DNA from: Bosea sp. 29B
GTDB taxonomy: Bacteria > Pseudomonadota > Alphaproteobacteria > Rhizobiales > Beijerinckiaceae
Assembly: GCF_902506165.1 (NCBI RefSeq)
Contig: NZ_LR733817.1
Coordinates: 1,162,255 to 1,226,254 of the forward strand
DNA length: 64,000 bases
Reading direction: 5' to 3'
Shown: piece after piece, positions 55,626 through 63,946 of the stretch
Numbering within the stretch: position 1 is the first letter of the stretch
Layout: every line of letters begins with the position of its first letter
The notes under the pieces: generated by a model
Databases searched by the model: none
What the model was told of the DNA's origin: nothing
What the model saw: only the letters and a program-made list of their open reading frames with translations
Position numbers and translations under genes: made by a program

Positions 55626-56006
55626 ATGCCCGTCAACAAGAGCCACGACGAATTCTACACCCTCGACATGTCCAAGGGCTGGGAGGTGCCGGCCGGCTAT
55701 CCCGCCGGCATCCAGCAGAAGATCCTGTCGGGCGCCCTCGACGAGGTGAACAATCGCGGCACGCGCACCCGCCTGCTGCGCTTCCAGCCCGGCGTCTACA
55801 CCACCGCGCCGTTCTCCCATGACTATTGGGAAGAGGTCTATCTGATGGAGGGCGACCTCACCGTCGGCAACGACGCCAACGGCGAGGGCGGCGAGAGCTT
55901 CCCGCCGCACACCTATGCAGTGCGCCCACCGCATGCCCCGCACGGGCCGTTCAAGTCGCAGAAGGGCTGCATCCTGCTCGAAATCCACTATTTCGACCCG
56001 GTCTGA
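55626..56006 (+). CDS. Small cupin domain protein
   Basis: A 126-residue single-domain cupin. The first motif reads FQPGVYTTAPFSHDYWEEVY and the second SFPPHTYAVRPPHAPHGPF. Histidine, glutamate and later histidine residues could bind one metal, although the first HxH pair is HDY here. It may be a dioxygenase, isomerase or binding protein. It lies between the oxygenase and the amidase genes in the same operon (21 and 7 bases apart), so it likely works on the same aromatic compound. Confidence 0.8.
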   Translation: MPVNKSHDEFYTLDMSKGWEVPAGYPAGIQQKILSGALDEVNNRGTRTRLLRFQPGVYTTAPFSHDYWEEVYLMEGDLTVGNDANGEGGESFPPHTYAVRPPHAPHGPFKSQKGCILLEIHYFDPV

Positions 56007-56013
56007 GCCAGCC

Positions 56014-57357
56014 ATGATGCCGACCCTCGCCAATCTCGCCGACGATCTCGCTTCGGAACGGACACGCTCGCTCACCCTCGTGCGCGAAGCGCTCGAGCGG
56101 ATCGAGGCACCGGATGGCGAGGGCCGGCTCGCCTTCATCAAGGTCCATCGCGAGGCCGCGCTCGCCGCCGCCGAGGCAATGGACCGCCTGCGGGATGCGG
56201 GGCTCAGCCCCTCCCCCTTCGCCGGCATCCCGATCTCGGTGAAGGACCTGTTCGACCTCGCCGGCGAGCCGACGCCCGCGGGTTCAACCGTGCTCGCCGA
56301 CGCGTCACCTGCAGAGCGCGACGCGCCCGCGATCGCGCGCCTGCGCCGTGCCGGGCTCATTGTGATGGGCCGCACCAATATGAGCGAGTTCGCCTTTTCC
56401 GGGCTCGGCCTCAACCCGCATCACGGCACGCCGGCCTCGCCTTATGACCGCGCGACCCGCCGCATCCCCGGCGGCTCCTCCTCAGGCGCGGCGGTTTCGG
56501 TCGCGGACGGGATGGCGGTGGCCGGCATTGGCTCCGACACCGGCGGTTCCTGCCGCATCCCCGCCGCACTCTGCGGCATCACCGGTTACAAGCCGACGGC
56601 ATCAAGCGTACCGCTCGACGGCGCGTTTCCTCTCTCGCAGAGCCTCGATTCGATCGGCTCGCTCGCCCGCAGCGTCGCCTGCTGCCGCGCTTTGCACGAG
56701 ATCATGAGCGGGGCCGAGTTGCCGACGCAGGCGATCGGCCTTGCCGGCCTGCGCATCGCCGTGCCGCAGACGGTCGCGCTCGACGGGCTCGACGCGACTG
56801 TCGCCACGCACTTCGCGCGGGCGCTCACCACCCTGTCCAGGGCCGGCGCGCAGATCATCGAGCAGCCTTTCGCGCGCTTCGCCGAGGTCGCCCGGATCAA
56901 CGCCAAGGGTGGCTTCGCCGCGGCTGAATCCTATGCGCATCACCGCGCGCTGATCGCGGCGAAGGGCGAGGGCTACGATCCGCGCGTGCGCCAGCGCATT
57001 CTGCGCGGCGCCAACCAGGACTGCGCCGACTATATCGAACTGCTGCGCGCCCGCGCCGCCTTCGTCGCCGCGCTGCGCGAGGAGGTTGGCACCTTCGACG
57101 TGCTGGCGCTGCCGACTGTCCCCACGATGGCACCGAGCATCGCCGAATGCGATGCCGATGACGAGGCCTTCACCCGCCTCAACCTGCTGATGCTGCGCAA
57201 CCCGACCCTGATCAACATGATGGACGGCTGCGGCATCTCGCTGCCGATGCATCGAGCGGGCGAGGCGCCGACCGGGCTGATGCTGGCACGGGCCGGCGGC
57301 GAGGATGCCGCCCTGTTCGCGATCGCGGCGGCCGCCGAGGCGGCGCTGGCGGGCTGA
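56014..57357 (+). CDS. Amidase signature family hydrolase
   Basis: A 447-residue amidase. The catalytic triad is visible: Lys77 in GIPISVKDLF, the cis-serine Ser155 in PGGSSSGAA and the nucleophile Ser179 in GSDTGGSCRIPAA. It would hydrolyse a carboxamide to an acid and ammonia. The ATG at 56014 is preferred; a second frame start upstream overlaps the cupin gene. It is the last gene of the operon with the HpaBC-type monooxygenase, so an aromatic or aryl amide is a reasonable substrate. Confidence 0.9.
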   Translation: MMPTLANLADDLASERTRSLTLVREALERIEAPDGEGRLAFIKVHREAALAAAEAMDRLRDAGLSPSPFAGIPISVKDLFDLAGEPTPAGSTVLADASPAERDAPAIARLRRAGLIVMGRTNMSEFAFSGLGLNPHHGTPASPYDRATRRIPGGSSSGAAVSVADGMAVAGIGSDTGGSCRIPAALCGITGYKPTASSVPLDGAFPLSQSLDSIGSLARSVACCRALHEIMSGAELPTQAIGLAGLRIAVPQTVALDGLDATVATHFARALTTLSRAGAQIIEQPFARFAEVARINAKGGFAAAESYAHHRALIAAKGEGYDPRVRQRILRGANQDCADYIELLRARAAFVAALREEVGTFDVLALPTVPTMAPSIAECDADDEAFTRLNLLMLRNPTLINMMDGCGISLPMHRAGEAPTGLMLARAGGEDAALFAIAAAAEAALAG

Positions 57358-57369
57358 GCTGGCGAAAGC

Positions 57370-58095
57370 TCAGCCCTGCCGCGTGATGTTGGCGCGGAAG
57401 GATTCGATATGCGCCCGCATCGCCCGCTCGGCCGCGTCCGGGTCCTGCCGGGCGATGCCGTCGACGATGGCGGCGTGCTCGGCGCAGATGCGCAAATGCT
57501 GCTCGTTGGTACTGAGCGAGATGAACCACATCCGTGCCGAGCGCTCGTGCAGGTTCCGCAGCAGGTCGCTCATCACGGGATTGCGAGCCGAGCCGGCGAT
57601 GATCGCGTGAAACTCCTGGTCGAGATCGGCGATCGTCTCGATGTCGCGCGCCTGCGCCGCCTCGCGCATCGCCTCGAGATTGCGCCTGAGCTGGGCCGGC
57701 ACCTCGGTGCTGGCCCGCTCAGCCGCGACGCGCACGCAGAAGGTCTCGTTGACGATGCGCGCATCGATGATGTTGAGGATCTCGTCCAGGCTGACCGGCT
57801 TCACGATCGTGCCCTTGCGCGGCATCACCTCGACCAGCCCGTCATTGAGCAGGCGGTCGATCGCCTGGCGGATCGGCGTGCGGCCGATGTCGAGCTGCGT
57901 GCTCAACGCGGGCTCGCTCAGAATCTCGCCCGGCCGCAGCCCGGTGGTGATGATCAGGCGCTTGATCGCAGTGTAGGCCTGGTCACGCAGCGAGACATGC
58001 CGCTGCGCATCCTTGGGCTTGTCCAGAAGAGTCACGTTTGCTCGCACCGCGGTCTGAGGTCGCAGCCATCGTCCTTCCGGGGGCCGCGACGTCAA
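57370..58095 (-). CDS. GntR family transcriptional regulator (FCD type)
   Basis: A 241-residue regulator with the winged helix in residues about 35-100 (LRDQAYTAIKRLIITTGLRP, LSTQLDIGRTPIRQAIDRL) and a helical FCD domain with the metal-site residues in DLDQEFHAIIAGSA and later histidines. The first codon is a TTG that overlaps the stop of the DUF2848 gene; a GTG at 58047 is another good start. It belongs to the same transcript as DUF2848 and likely binds the palindrome at 58847. Confidence 0.85.
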   Translation of the reverse strand: MTSRPPEGRWLRPQTAVRANVTLLDKPKDAQRHVSLRDQAYTAIKRLIITTGLRPGEILSEPALSTQLDIGRTPIRQAIDRLLNDGLVEVMPRKGTIVKPVSLDEILNIIDARIVNETFCVRVAAERASTEVPAQLRRNLEAMREAAQARDIETIADLDQEFHAIIAGSARNPVMSDLLRNLHERSARMWFISLSTNEQHLRICAEHAAIVDGIARQDPDAAERAMRAHIESFRANITRQG

Positions 58096-58778
58096 CCCCG
58101 GATCGGTAGAATCTTCAGGTCATAGCCAAAGCGGATGCTGCGGCGCAGGACCGGATCCTCGAGCTCGCCTTCGAAGCGGCTGGCCATCTGGATGCCCCCG
58201 ATCGCCGGCATGGTGCCGCCGAAGATCGCCGTGCCCTCGGGCAGCGCGCCGGTGCCGTTGAAGCCGCGGATCAGGTCGTCCGGTGCGAGCAGGCCCGAGA
58301 TCGGCCCCTCCTGGTAGAGCCGGCGCTCGCCGTCGATCACCGCGAAGCTGCGCAGGATCAGCTCGTCCCAATGGCCGGCGACCTCCTCATAGGGCCAGAC
58401 GGTCGCGGCGACCGGCTTGTCGCAGACCTGCTTGGAGACGCTGATGCCATAGGTCTCGACCTGGCGGTCGGTGTGGTCAGAGCCGACGCCGACATAGGTC
58501 TTGCCGCCGCAGGCGAACAGGACGGCCTCGACCTCGCCGCTGCTGTTGGCGCCGACATCCTCGATGACCGGGTCGGTGGTCAGCCGGGCGGCGGCGACGC
58601 GATAATAGACCGGCGTCGAGGCCGGCCGCTTCACGCCGAGCGCTTCCAACTCGACCATGTGGTGCTCCATCGCCGCCTTGTCGCGCCCGGCCCAGCCGCC
58701 GATCACCAATTCGTCGATCGCCGCGGTCAGCGGGCTGGAGCCGGTCCGGCTCTCCACCGTCAGTGCCAGGGTCTTCAT
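58092..58778 (-). CDS. DUF2848 family protein
   Basis: A 228-residue protein of the DUF2848 family. The C-terminal GTAIFGGTMPAIGGIQMASR and the central VGSDHTDRQVETYGI resemble parts of fumarylacetoacetate-hydrolase-type enzymes, which suggests a related fold, but this is a distant reading. No signal peptide is seen. It is transcribed with the GntR gene and away from the Liv importer at 58969. Members are often next to amide or carboxylic acid catabolic genes, but no reaction has been shown. Confidence 0.82.
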   Translation of the reverse strand: MKTLALTVESRTGSSPLTAAIDELVIGGWAGRDKAAMEHHMVELEALGVKRPASTPVYYRVAAARLTTDPVIEDVGANSSGEVEAVLFACGGKTYVGVGSDHTDRQVETYGISVSKQVCDKPVAATVWPYEEVAGHWDELILRSFAVIDGERRLYQEGPISGLLAPDDLIRGFNGTGALPEGTAIFGGTMPAIGGIQMASRFEGELEDPVLRRSIRFGYDLKILPIRG

Positions 58779-58846
58779 CGCCTCTCGCCTTCCCGAAATC
58801 GCGCTGCCCGTTCGCAGGGCAGCCTGCCCAAAAAAACTTCGCGATG

Positions 58847-58892
58847 CCTCTATAAAAATCCTTGTGAAGTTTCACAAGGATTTTTATAGAGG
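58847..58892. promoter_or_regulatory. 46-bp palindrome between GntR/DUF2848 and the Liv operon
   Basis: Two 22-base arms (58847-58868 and 58871-58892) are exact reverse complements around a 2-base spacer. The centre cttgtgaagtttcacaag fits a GntR/FadR-like site, and the outer tataaaaat steps are AT-rich. It lies between the divergent starts at 58778 and 58969 and is unusually long for a simple operator. It could be a double operator, or could also fold in RNA. Confidence 0.75.
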
Positions 58893-58968
58893 ATCTCAAG
58901 CGCCGCAGTTGCGCAGGGACGGCGACGGCGCCCGGACAGGACGCCGATCGGAAACGGAGAGGAAAACC

Positions 58969-60261
58969 ATGATCAGATCAGCTTGGATGGCCGCTCTGGC
59001 GGTCTCGTTCGGCGCAGTTGCGGCCCCGGCCGTCGCGCAGGAGAAGCCGGCATCCCTTGGTGTCGGCGTCATGACCTTCACCTCGGGCCCGGCTGCCGCC
59101 TATGGCGTCCCCGGCAAGAACGCCGCCGAGCTGATGATCGACATGATCAATGCCAGGGGCGGGATCGGCGGCGTGCCGCTGAAGGCGACCTATGTCGACG
59201 AGGCGCAGGGCACGCAGGGCGTCATCGCTGAATATCGCCGCCTCGCCGAGGACAAGGGAAACCAGGTGATGATCGCGGCGCTGTCGAGCGCCAACTGCCT
59301 GGCGCTGGCCCCCCTCGCCGAGCAGCTGCAGGCCCCGACGATCGGCTGGAACTGCGACACACACCAGCTCCTGCTCGACGGCAAGAGCCGCTATTATTTC
59401 CGCCCGAACGGCAACACGATCCCGGAATTCGTCGCCTATGCGCTCTATCTCCTGCAGCGCAAGCCGGATGTGAAGCGGATCGCCATCGTCAATCCCGACT
59501 ACGCCTTCGGCCATGACGCCGCGCTGATCTTCAAGACCGCGATGAAGGCGCTGAAGCCGGATGTCGAGGTCGTGGCGGAGCTGTTCCCCAAACTCGGCTC
59601 GGCCAATTTCCAGACCGAGATCTCGAAGCTCTCGGCCTCGCGGCCGGACGTCGTCTTCTCGAACCTCTGGGGCGCCGATCTCGAGAACTTCGTGCGCCAG
59701 GCCCAGCCGCGCGGGCTGTTCACCTCGAGCCAGGTCGTGCTGGCGCTGGGCGAGACCGTGCTGCAGCGCGCCAACCTGCCTGAGGGCGTGATCGTCGGCG
59801 TGCTCGGCGACGGCTGGTGGATGTCTCCCGACGCCAGGGCCAATCCTGTGACCAAGGCCTTCGTCGAGGCCTATGAGAAGCGCTTCGGCGAATATCCGGT
59901 CTTCCCGTCAGTCAAGATGGCCAACGCCATCATCTACATGAAGGCCGCCTATGAGGCCGCGCTGAAGAAGACCGGCGGCAAATGGCCGAGCCGCGACGAT
60001 CTCGCCGATGCCATGCGCGGCAGCACGGTCAAGACGCTGACCGGCACCACCGTGACCCGCAAGGACAATGACGGCCTCGTCGACCAGGTCGTCGGCGTCA
60101 CCACCAAGTCGCCCGACTACAAGTTCCCGGTGATCGGCGGCATGGTCCGCTACAAGGGCGACACGCTGATGCCGCCCCAGGGCGACGACGCGATCAAATG
60201 GGTGGGCACGCTGACCCCGGCCTTCCTCGCCGCCCAGCCCAAGCCCGGCAGCTACCAGTAA
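58969..60261 (+). CDS. Branched-chain-amino-acid-type ABC importer, binding protein
   Basis: A 430-residue binding protein of the Leu/Ile/Val family. The Sec signal is MIRSAWMAALAVSFGAVAAP, cut near AVAQ. The mature part has LGVGVMTFTSGPAAAYGVPG, AELMIDMINARGGIGGVPL and NPDYAFGHDAALIF. The ATG at 58969 has a cggagagg site upstream. It is followed by a hairpin with a T-run and then by the LivHMGF genes. The ligand may be an aromatic acid or amide in line with the nearby operons. Confidence 0.9.
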   Translation: MIRSAWMAALAVSFGAVAAPAVAQEKPASLGVGVMTFTSGPAAAYGVPGKNAAELMIDMINARGGIGGVPLKATYVDEAQGTQGVIAEYRRLAEDKGNQVMIAALSSANCLALAPLAEQLQAPTIGWNCDTHQLLLDGKSRYYFRPNGNTIPEFVAYALYLLQRKPDVKRIAIVNPDYAFGHDAALIFKTAMKALKPDVEVVAELFPKLGSANFQTEISKLSASRPDVVFSNLWGADLENFVRQAQPRGLFTSSQVVLALGETVLQRANLPEGVIVGVLGDGWWMSPDARANPVTKAFVEAYEKRFGEYPVFPSVKMANAIIYMKAAYEAALKKTGGKWPSRDDLADAMRGSTVKTLTGTTVTRKDNDGLVDQVVGVTTKSPDYKFPVIGGMVRYKGDTLMPPQGDDAIKWVGTLTPAFLAAQPKPGSYQ

Positions 60262-60268
60262 GCGCGCC

Positions 60269-60304
60269 GGCGGGAGGAGCCTTTCGGCCCTCCCGCCCCT
60301 TTTT
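60269..60304 (+). terminator. Hairpin with T-run after the binding-protein gene (attenuator)
   Basis: Arms ggcgggagg (60269-60277) and cctcccgcc (60289-60297) followed by cctttttc. This is an intrinsic-terminator-like signal placed before livH. It probably lowers read-through so that binding protein is made in excess. Confidence 0.7.
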
Positions 60305-60331
60305 CCCAGTCACCAATCCCAGGTGCCGCCC

Positions 60332-61231
60332 ATGCTCGACACCCTGATTCCGCTCGCCGTCGACGGCCTTGCCAGCGCGGCGCTGATCTTCTTCGTCGCC
60401 GTCGGGCTGACGCTCGTCTTCAGCGTTTTGCGCGTGCTCAACGTCGCGCATGGCAGCTTCTACGCCATCGGCGCCTATGTCGCCGCCTCGATCGGCTTGT
60501 GGGTCGCCAGCGCGAGCCTGAACCCCTGGCTCTCCTTCCCGGCCCTCGTCTTCAGCGCGGCAATCGTCGCAGCCCTGTTCGGCCCGCTGGTCGAGCGCTG
60601 CCTGATGCGCTGGACCTATGGCAAGCCGGAAGCGATCCAGATCCTCGTCACCTTCGGCCTGTTCCTGATCCTGGAAGACCTGCAGCGCATCGTCTTCGGC
60701 GTGCGCTCGCTCGCAGAGGATACGCCGATGCAATTGCTCGGCTCGACGCAGATCGGCGGCGTCGTCTACCTCAACTACCAGCTCCTGCTGATCGGCCTCG
60801 CCGTGATCGTGGTCGTCGGCCTGCGCCTCCTGCTGACGAAGACCCGGATCGGCCGGCTCGTCACCGCCGTCGTCGCCGATCGCGAGATGGCCCAGAGCAT
60901 CGGCATCAACACCAACCGCGTCTTCATCCTCTCCTTCACGCTCGGCGTCTTCCTGGCGGCGCTGGGCGGGGCGCTGGCGACACCGACCGCGGGCGCCGCC
61001 CCCGGCCTCGGCGCCGAGACCATGGTGCTCGCCTTCGCCGTCGCCGCCATCGGCGGGCTCGGCCAGATCGAGGGCGCGGCGCTGGCGGCGATCATCGTCG
61101 GCCTCGCCCGCGTGCTCGCCATCTATTTCGCGCCGTCGCTCGATGCGGTCGCGCCCTACATCGTCATGCTCGTCGTGCTGCTGGTCCGCCCCTACGGGTT
61201 GTTCGGCCAGGCGGCGACCCGGAGGATCTGA
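60332..61231 (+). CDS. livH: Branched-chain-amino-acid-type ABC permease (LivH)
   Basis: A 299-residue permease with about eight helices: SAALIFFVAVGLTLVFSVLR, LNVAHGSFYAIGAYVAASIG and the C-terminal VVLLVRPYGLFGQ. It pairs with LivM six bases downstream. The ATG at 60332 is preferred over the GTG at 60323 because aggtg lies at a good distance upstream. It is translated after the terminator-like hairpin of 60269. Confidence 0.9.
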   Translation: MLDTLIPLAVDGLASAALIFFVAVGLTLVFSVLRVLNVAHGSFYAIGAYVAASIGLWVASASLNPWLSFPALVFSAAIVAALFGPLVERCLMRWTYGKPEAIQILVTFGLFLILEDLQRIVFGVRSLAEDTPMQLLGSTQIGGVVYLNYQLLLIGLAVIVVVGLRLLLTKTRIGRLVTAVVADREMAQSIGINTNRVFILSFTLGVFLAALGGALATPTAGAAPGLGAETMVLAFAVAAIGGLGQIEGAALAAIIVGLARVLAIYFAPSLDAVAPYIVMLVVLLVRPYGLFGQAATRRI

Positions 61232-61236
61232 CCGCC

Positions 61237-62160
61237 ATGCGCGCCGCCCTCTTCCTCGTCGCCCTCGCGGCGCTGGCGCTCGCGCCGATCGCCGCGCCCT
61301 GGCTGCAATTCGTGCTGACGCTCGCCGTCGCCAAGGGCTTTGCCGCGCTGGGCGTCGCCGTGCTGCTGCGCGGCGGGCTGATCTCGATCGGCCACGCCAT
61401 GTTCTACGCCGTCAGCGCCTATGCCATCGCCTTCCTGGCGCGGGCCGGCCTCAACGAGTTCGTGGTGCTGCTCGTGCTCGGCACGCTCGCCTCGGCGCTG
61501 GCCGGCCTCCTCGTCGGCGCCTTCCTGGTGCGCTACCGCGCGATCTTCTTCGCCATGCTCAACCTCGCCATGTCGATGGTGCTCTACGCGCTGCTCTCCA
61601 AGCTCTACGGCATCACCGGCGGCACGGACGGACTGCGCCTCGCGGTGCCGCGCTTTTTCGGCCTGGCGCTCGACAAGGCGAGCTTCGACACCGCGCTCTA
61701 TTATGCCGGCCTCGTGCTGATGGTGGGCGTCGGCTACGGCGTGCAGCGCTACCTAGCGAGCCCACTCGGCCATGCGCTCGCCGCCGTGCACACCAACGAG
61801 CTCCGGCTCGAATATCTCGGCGTTCCCGTCCGTATCGTCCTGCTGATCGCCTACACCATCTCGGCCGCGCTCGCCGGCATCGGCGGGGCGATCGCGGCGA
61901 TGGCGATCGGCCATATCCTGCCCGAATTCGCCTTCTGGACGGCGTCCGGCCATCTCGTCCTGGTCGCGGTGCTCGGCGGCATCGGTGGCGTCGCCGGTCC
62001 CTTCATCGGCTCGCTCTTCCTCGAAGTGCTGCACACGCTCGCGGTCGGCGTCACCGATGCCTGGAACCTGATCATCGGTGTCGCGCTGATCGGCGTGATC
62101 TTCTTCCTGCCGAGCGGGCTCTACGGCCTGCTCCGGCGCCGCAGCGGAGAGCCGGCATGA
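61237..62160 (+). CDS. livM: Branched-chain-amino-acid-type ABC permease (LivM)
   Basis: A 307-residue permease with about nine helices and the LivM pieces LRGGLISIGHAMFYAVSAYA, GITGGTDGLRLAVPRF, IGHILPEFAFWTASG and FFLPSGLYGLLRRR. The ATG at 61237 follows a ggagga site. It overlaps the LivG gene by 4 bases (ATGA). It is the standalone counterpart of the permease part of the fusion at 8418. Confidence 0.9.
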   Translation: MRAALFLVALAALALAPIAAPWLQFVLTLAVAKGFAALGVAVLLRGGLISIGHAMFYAVSAYAIAFLARAGLNEFVVLLVLGTLASALAGLLVGAFLVRYRAIFFAMLNLAMSMVLYALLSKLYGITGGTDGLRLAVPRFFGLALDKASFDTALYYAGLVLMVGVGYGVQRYLASPLGHALAAVHTNELRLEYLGVPVRIVLLIAYTISAALAGIGGAIAAMAIGHILPEFAFWTASGHLVLVAVLGGIGGVAGPFIGSLFLEVLHTLAVGVTDAWNLIIGVALIGVIFFLPSGLYGLLRRRSGEPA

Positions 62161-62903
62161 GCACGCCCCTCCTCCAGGCCAAGAACCTGCGCATCTCCTT
62201 CTACGGCGTACAGGCTGCCGACGGCGTCAACCTCGAGATCCGCGAGGGCGAGTTCCTCGCCATCATCGGCCCGAACGGTTCGGGCAAGACGACCTTCCTC
62301 AACCTCTGCACCGGCTATCTCCGGCCGAGCTCGGGCGAGGTCTATCTCGACGGCAAGCCGATCACCGCCATGGCGCCGCGCACGATCGCCCGGCGCGGCA
62401 TCGCCCGCGCTTTCCAGATCCCGCAGCTTTTCCTCGACCAAAGCGTGATCGAGAACCTGATGATCGCGGTCGCGGCCAAGCGCGGCATCTGGGTGCCGTT
62501 CAAGGCGCTCGGCGCCGATGGCCGCCGCCGCGAGGCGGAAGAACTGCTGGCCCTCGTCGGGCTCGACGCCGAGGCCGGGCAGCTCGCCGGCACGCTGCCG
62601 GAGGGACGGCGCAAGCTCCTCGACATCGTCATCGCGCTGGCGCTGAAGCCGCGCCTCGTCCTGCTCGACGAGCCGACCAGCGGCGTCAGCACGATCGAGC
62701 GCTTCACCCTGATGGAGACGCTGATGGCCGCGCTGCGTCGCGCCAAGGTCACGGCTTTGTTCGTCGAGCACGACATGGACGTGGTGCAGCGCTACGCCGA
62801 CCGCGTCGTCGTCTGGGATTCCGGCTCGGTGATGGCTGAAGGGCCGCCCTCCGAGGTGTTCAAGGATGAGCGCGTGCTGCGCAATGTCGTGGGGGTGGCG
62901 TGA
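62157..62903 (+). CDS. livG: Branched-chain-amino-acid-type ABC ATPase (LivG)
   Basis: A 248-residue ATPase with Walker A GPNGSGKT (38-45), the loop AFQIPQLFLDQSV and Walker B LVLLDEP. The family signature, usually LSYGxQ or LSHGEQ, here reads LPEGRRKLLDI (147-157), a strong departure from LSGGQ. The H-loop EHDMDVV is present. It overlaps LivM and LivF by a few bases and forms the nucleotide-binding pair with LivF. Confidence 0.9.
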   Translation: MSTPLLQAKNLRISFYGVQAADGVNLEIREGEFLAIIGPNGSGKTTFLNLCTGYLRPSSGEVYLDGKPITAMAPRTIARRGIARAFQIPQLFLDQSVIENLMIAVAAKRGIWVPFKALGADGRRREAEELLALVGLDAEAGQLAGTLPEGRRKLLDIVIALALKPRLVLLDEPTSGVSTIERFTLMETLMAALRRAKVTALFVEHDMDVVQRYADRVVVWDSGSVMAEGPPSEVFKDERVLRNVVGVA

Positions 62904-63553
62904 TGCTGCGCATGGAAGGCGTGACCGTCGCGATCGCTGGTGTTCAGGTGCTGCGATCGGTGTCGCTGGGGCTGACCTCCGGCAAGACCACGATCCTGAT
63001 CGGCCGCAACGGCGCCGGCAAGACCACGACGCTGCGGGCGATCATGGGGCTTCTGCCGGTCGAAGCCGGCGCGGTCCATCTCGACGGCCAGGAGATCGGC
63101 ACGACGCCAGCCTATCAGCGCGCCGCGCAAGGCATCGGCTATGCGCCGGAGGATCGCCGGCTGGTGCCAGAGTTCACCGTCGAGGACAACATCCTGCTGC
63201 CGGCGCTGGCGCTCTCTTTGCCGGCGCCCGAGCGGGCAAAGCGGCTCGACGAGGTCTATAAGCTGCTGCCGCAGCTCCACACCATGCGCAAGCGCCCGGG
63301 CGGCGGCGTCTCCGGCGGCCAGGGCAAGATGGTGGCGCTCGGCCGAGCGCTGATGGTCGCCCGCACGGCGCTGCTGCTCGACGAGCCCTTCCAGGGCCTC
63401 GCCCCGGCGCTGGCGCTCGATTATGCGCGCACGCTCGGCGAGCTCAGGCGCGGCCGGCCGGACCTCGCCATCCTGATCACGGAATCGACGCCGGCGCTGC
63501 TCGACGCGATCGCTGACGAGACGCTGCAGATCGAGCGCGGTGCGATCAACTAA
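62903..63553 (+). CDS. livF: Branched-chain-amino-acid-type ABC ATPase (LivF)
   Basis: A 216-residue ATPase with Walker A GRNGAGKT (34-41), the family GYAPEDRRLVPEFTVEDN, signature VSGGQGKMVALGRAL and Walker B LLLDEP. The segment after Walker B ends in ILITESTPALLDAI, without the usual histidine, as in many LivF proteins. The ATG at 62903 overlaps the LivG stop by one base. It closes the Liv operon and is shorter than the usual 230-240 residues. Confidence 0.9.
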   Translation: MLRMEGVTVAIAGVQVLRSVSLGLTSGKTTILIGRNGAGKTTTLRAIMGLLPVEAGAVHLDGQEIGTTPAYQRAAQGIGYAPEDRRLVPEFTVEDNILLPALALSLPAPERAKRLDEVYKLLPQLHTMRKRPGGGVSGGQGKMVALGRALMVARTALLLDEPFQGLAPALALDYARTLGELRRGRPDLAILITESTPALLDAIADETLQIERGAIN

Positions 63554-63559
63554 GCCGGA

Positions 63560-63946
63560 TCACATCTTCTTGCCGTCCTTGTCGAACTGCTTGAGGAAGG
63601 CGGTGAGGTCGGCGATTTCCTTGTCGTTCTTGATGCCGGCGAAGATCATCTTGGTGCCGGGGATCTTGGCCTTCGGGTCCTTGATGTATTCAGCGAAGAC
63701 CGCCTCGTCCCAGGTGATGTTGGCCCCCTTGTTGGCGGTCGAATAGCTGTAGCCCTCGACCGCCCCGGTATGCCGGCCGAACAGTCCGTTGAGATGGGGG
63801 CCGACCAGATTCTTGGCACCTTCGCCGGTCTGGTGGCAGGCCCGGCACTTGTTCCACGAGCGCTCGCCGGCGGAAATGTCCTGCGCCCGGGCGCTGGTCG
63901 TGATGAAGGCGACGGCGAAAGCAGCGGCGGCGACAGGCAGTTTCAT
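63560..63946 (-). CDS. Class I c-type cytochrome
   Basis: A 128-residue small cytochrome c with a Sec signal (MKLPVAAAAFAVAFITTSARA cut near residue 21). Heme is bound by C34-R-A-C37-H38 and the axial methionine is M100 in PGTKMIFAG, as in cytochrome c2/c550. The protein is a soluble periplasmic electron carrier. It is convergent with the Liv operon (6 bases between stops) and its promoter lies near the end of the window. Confidence 0.92.
   Translation of the reverse strand: MKLPVAAAAFAVAFITTSARAQDISAGERSWNKCRACHQTGEGAKNLVGPHLNGLFGRHTGAVEGYSYSTANKGANITWDEAVFAEYIKDPKAKIPGTKMIFAGIKNDKEIADLTAFLKQFDKDGKKM

Noticed and set aside
58847..58892. Bidirectional transcription terminator
   Set aside because: It lies between divergent starts, not between converging stops, so regulation is a better reading than termination.
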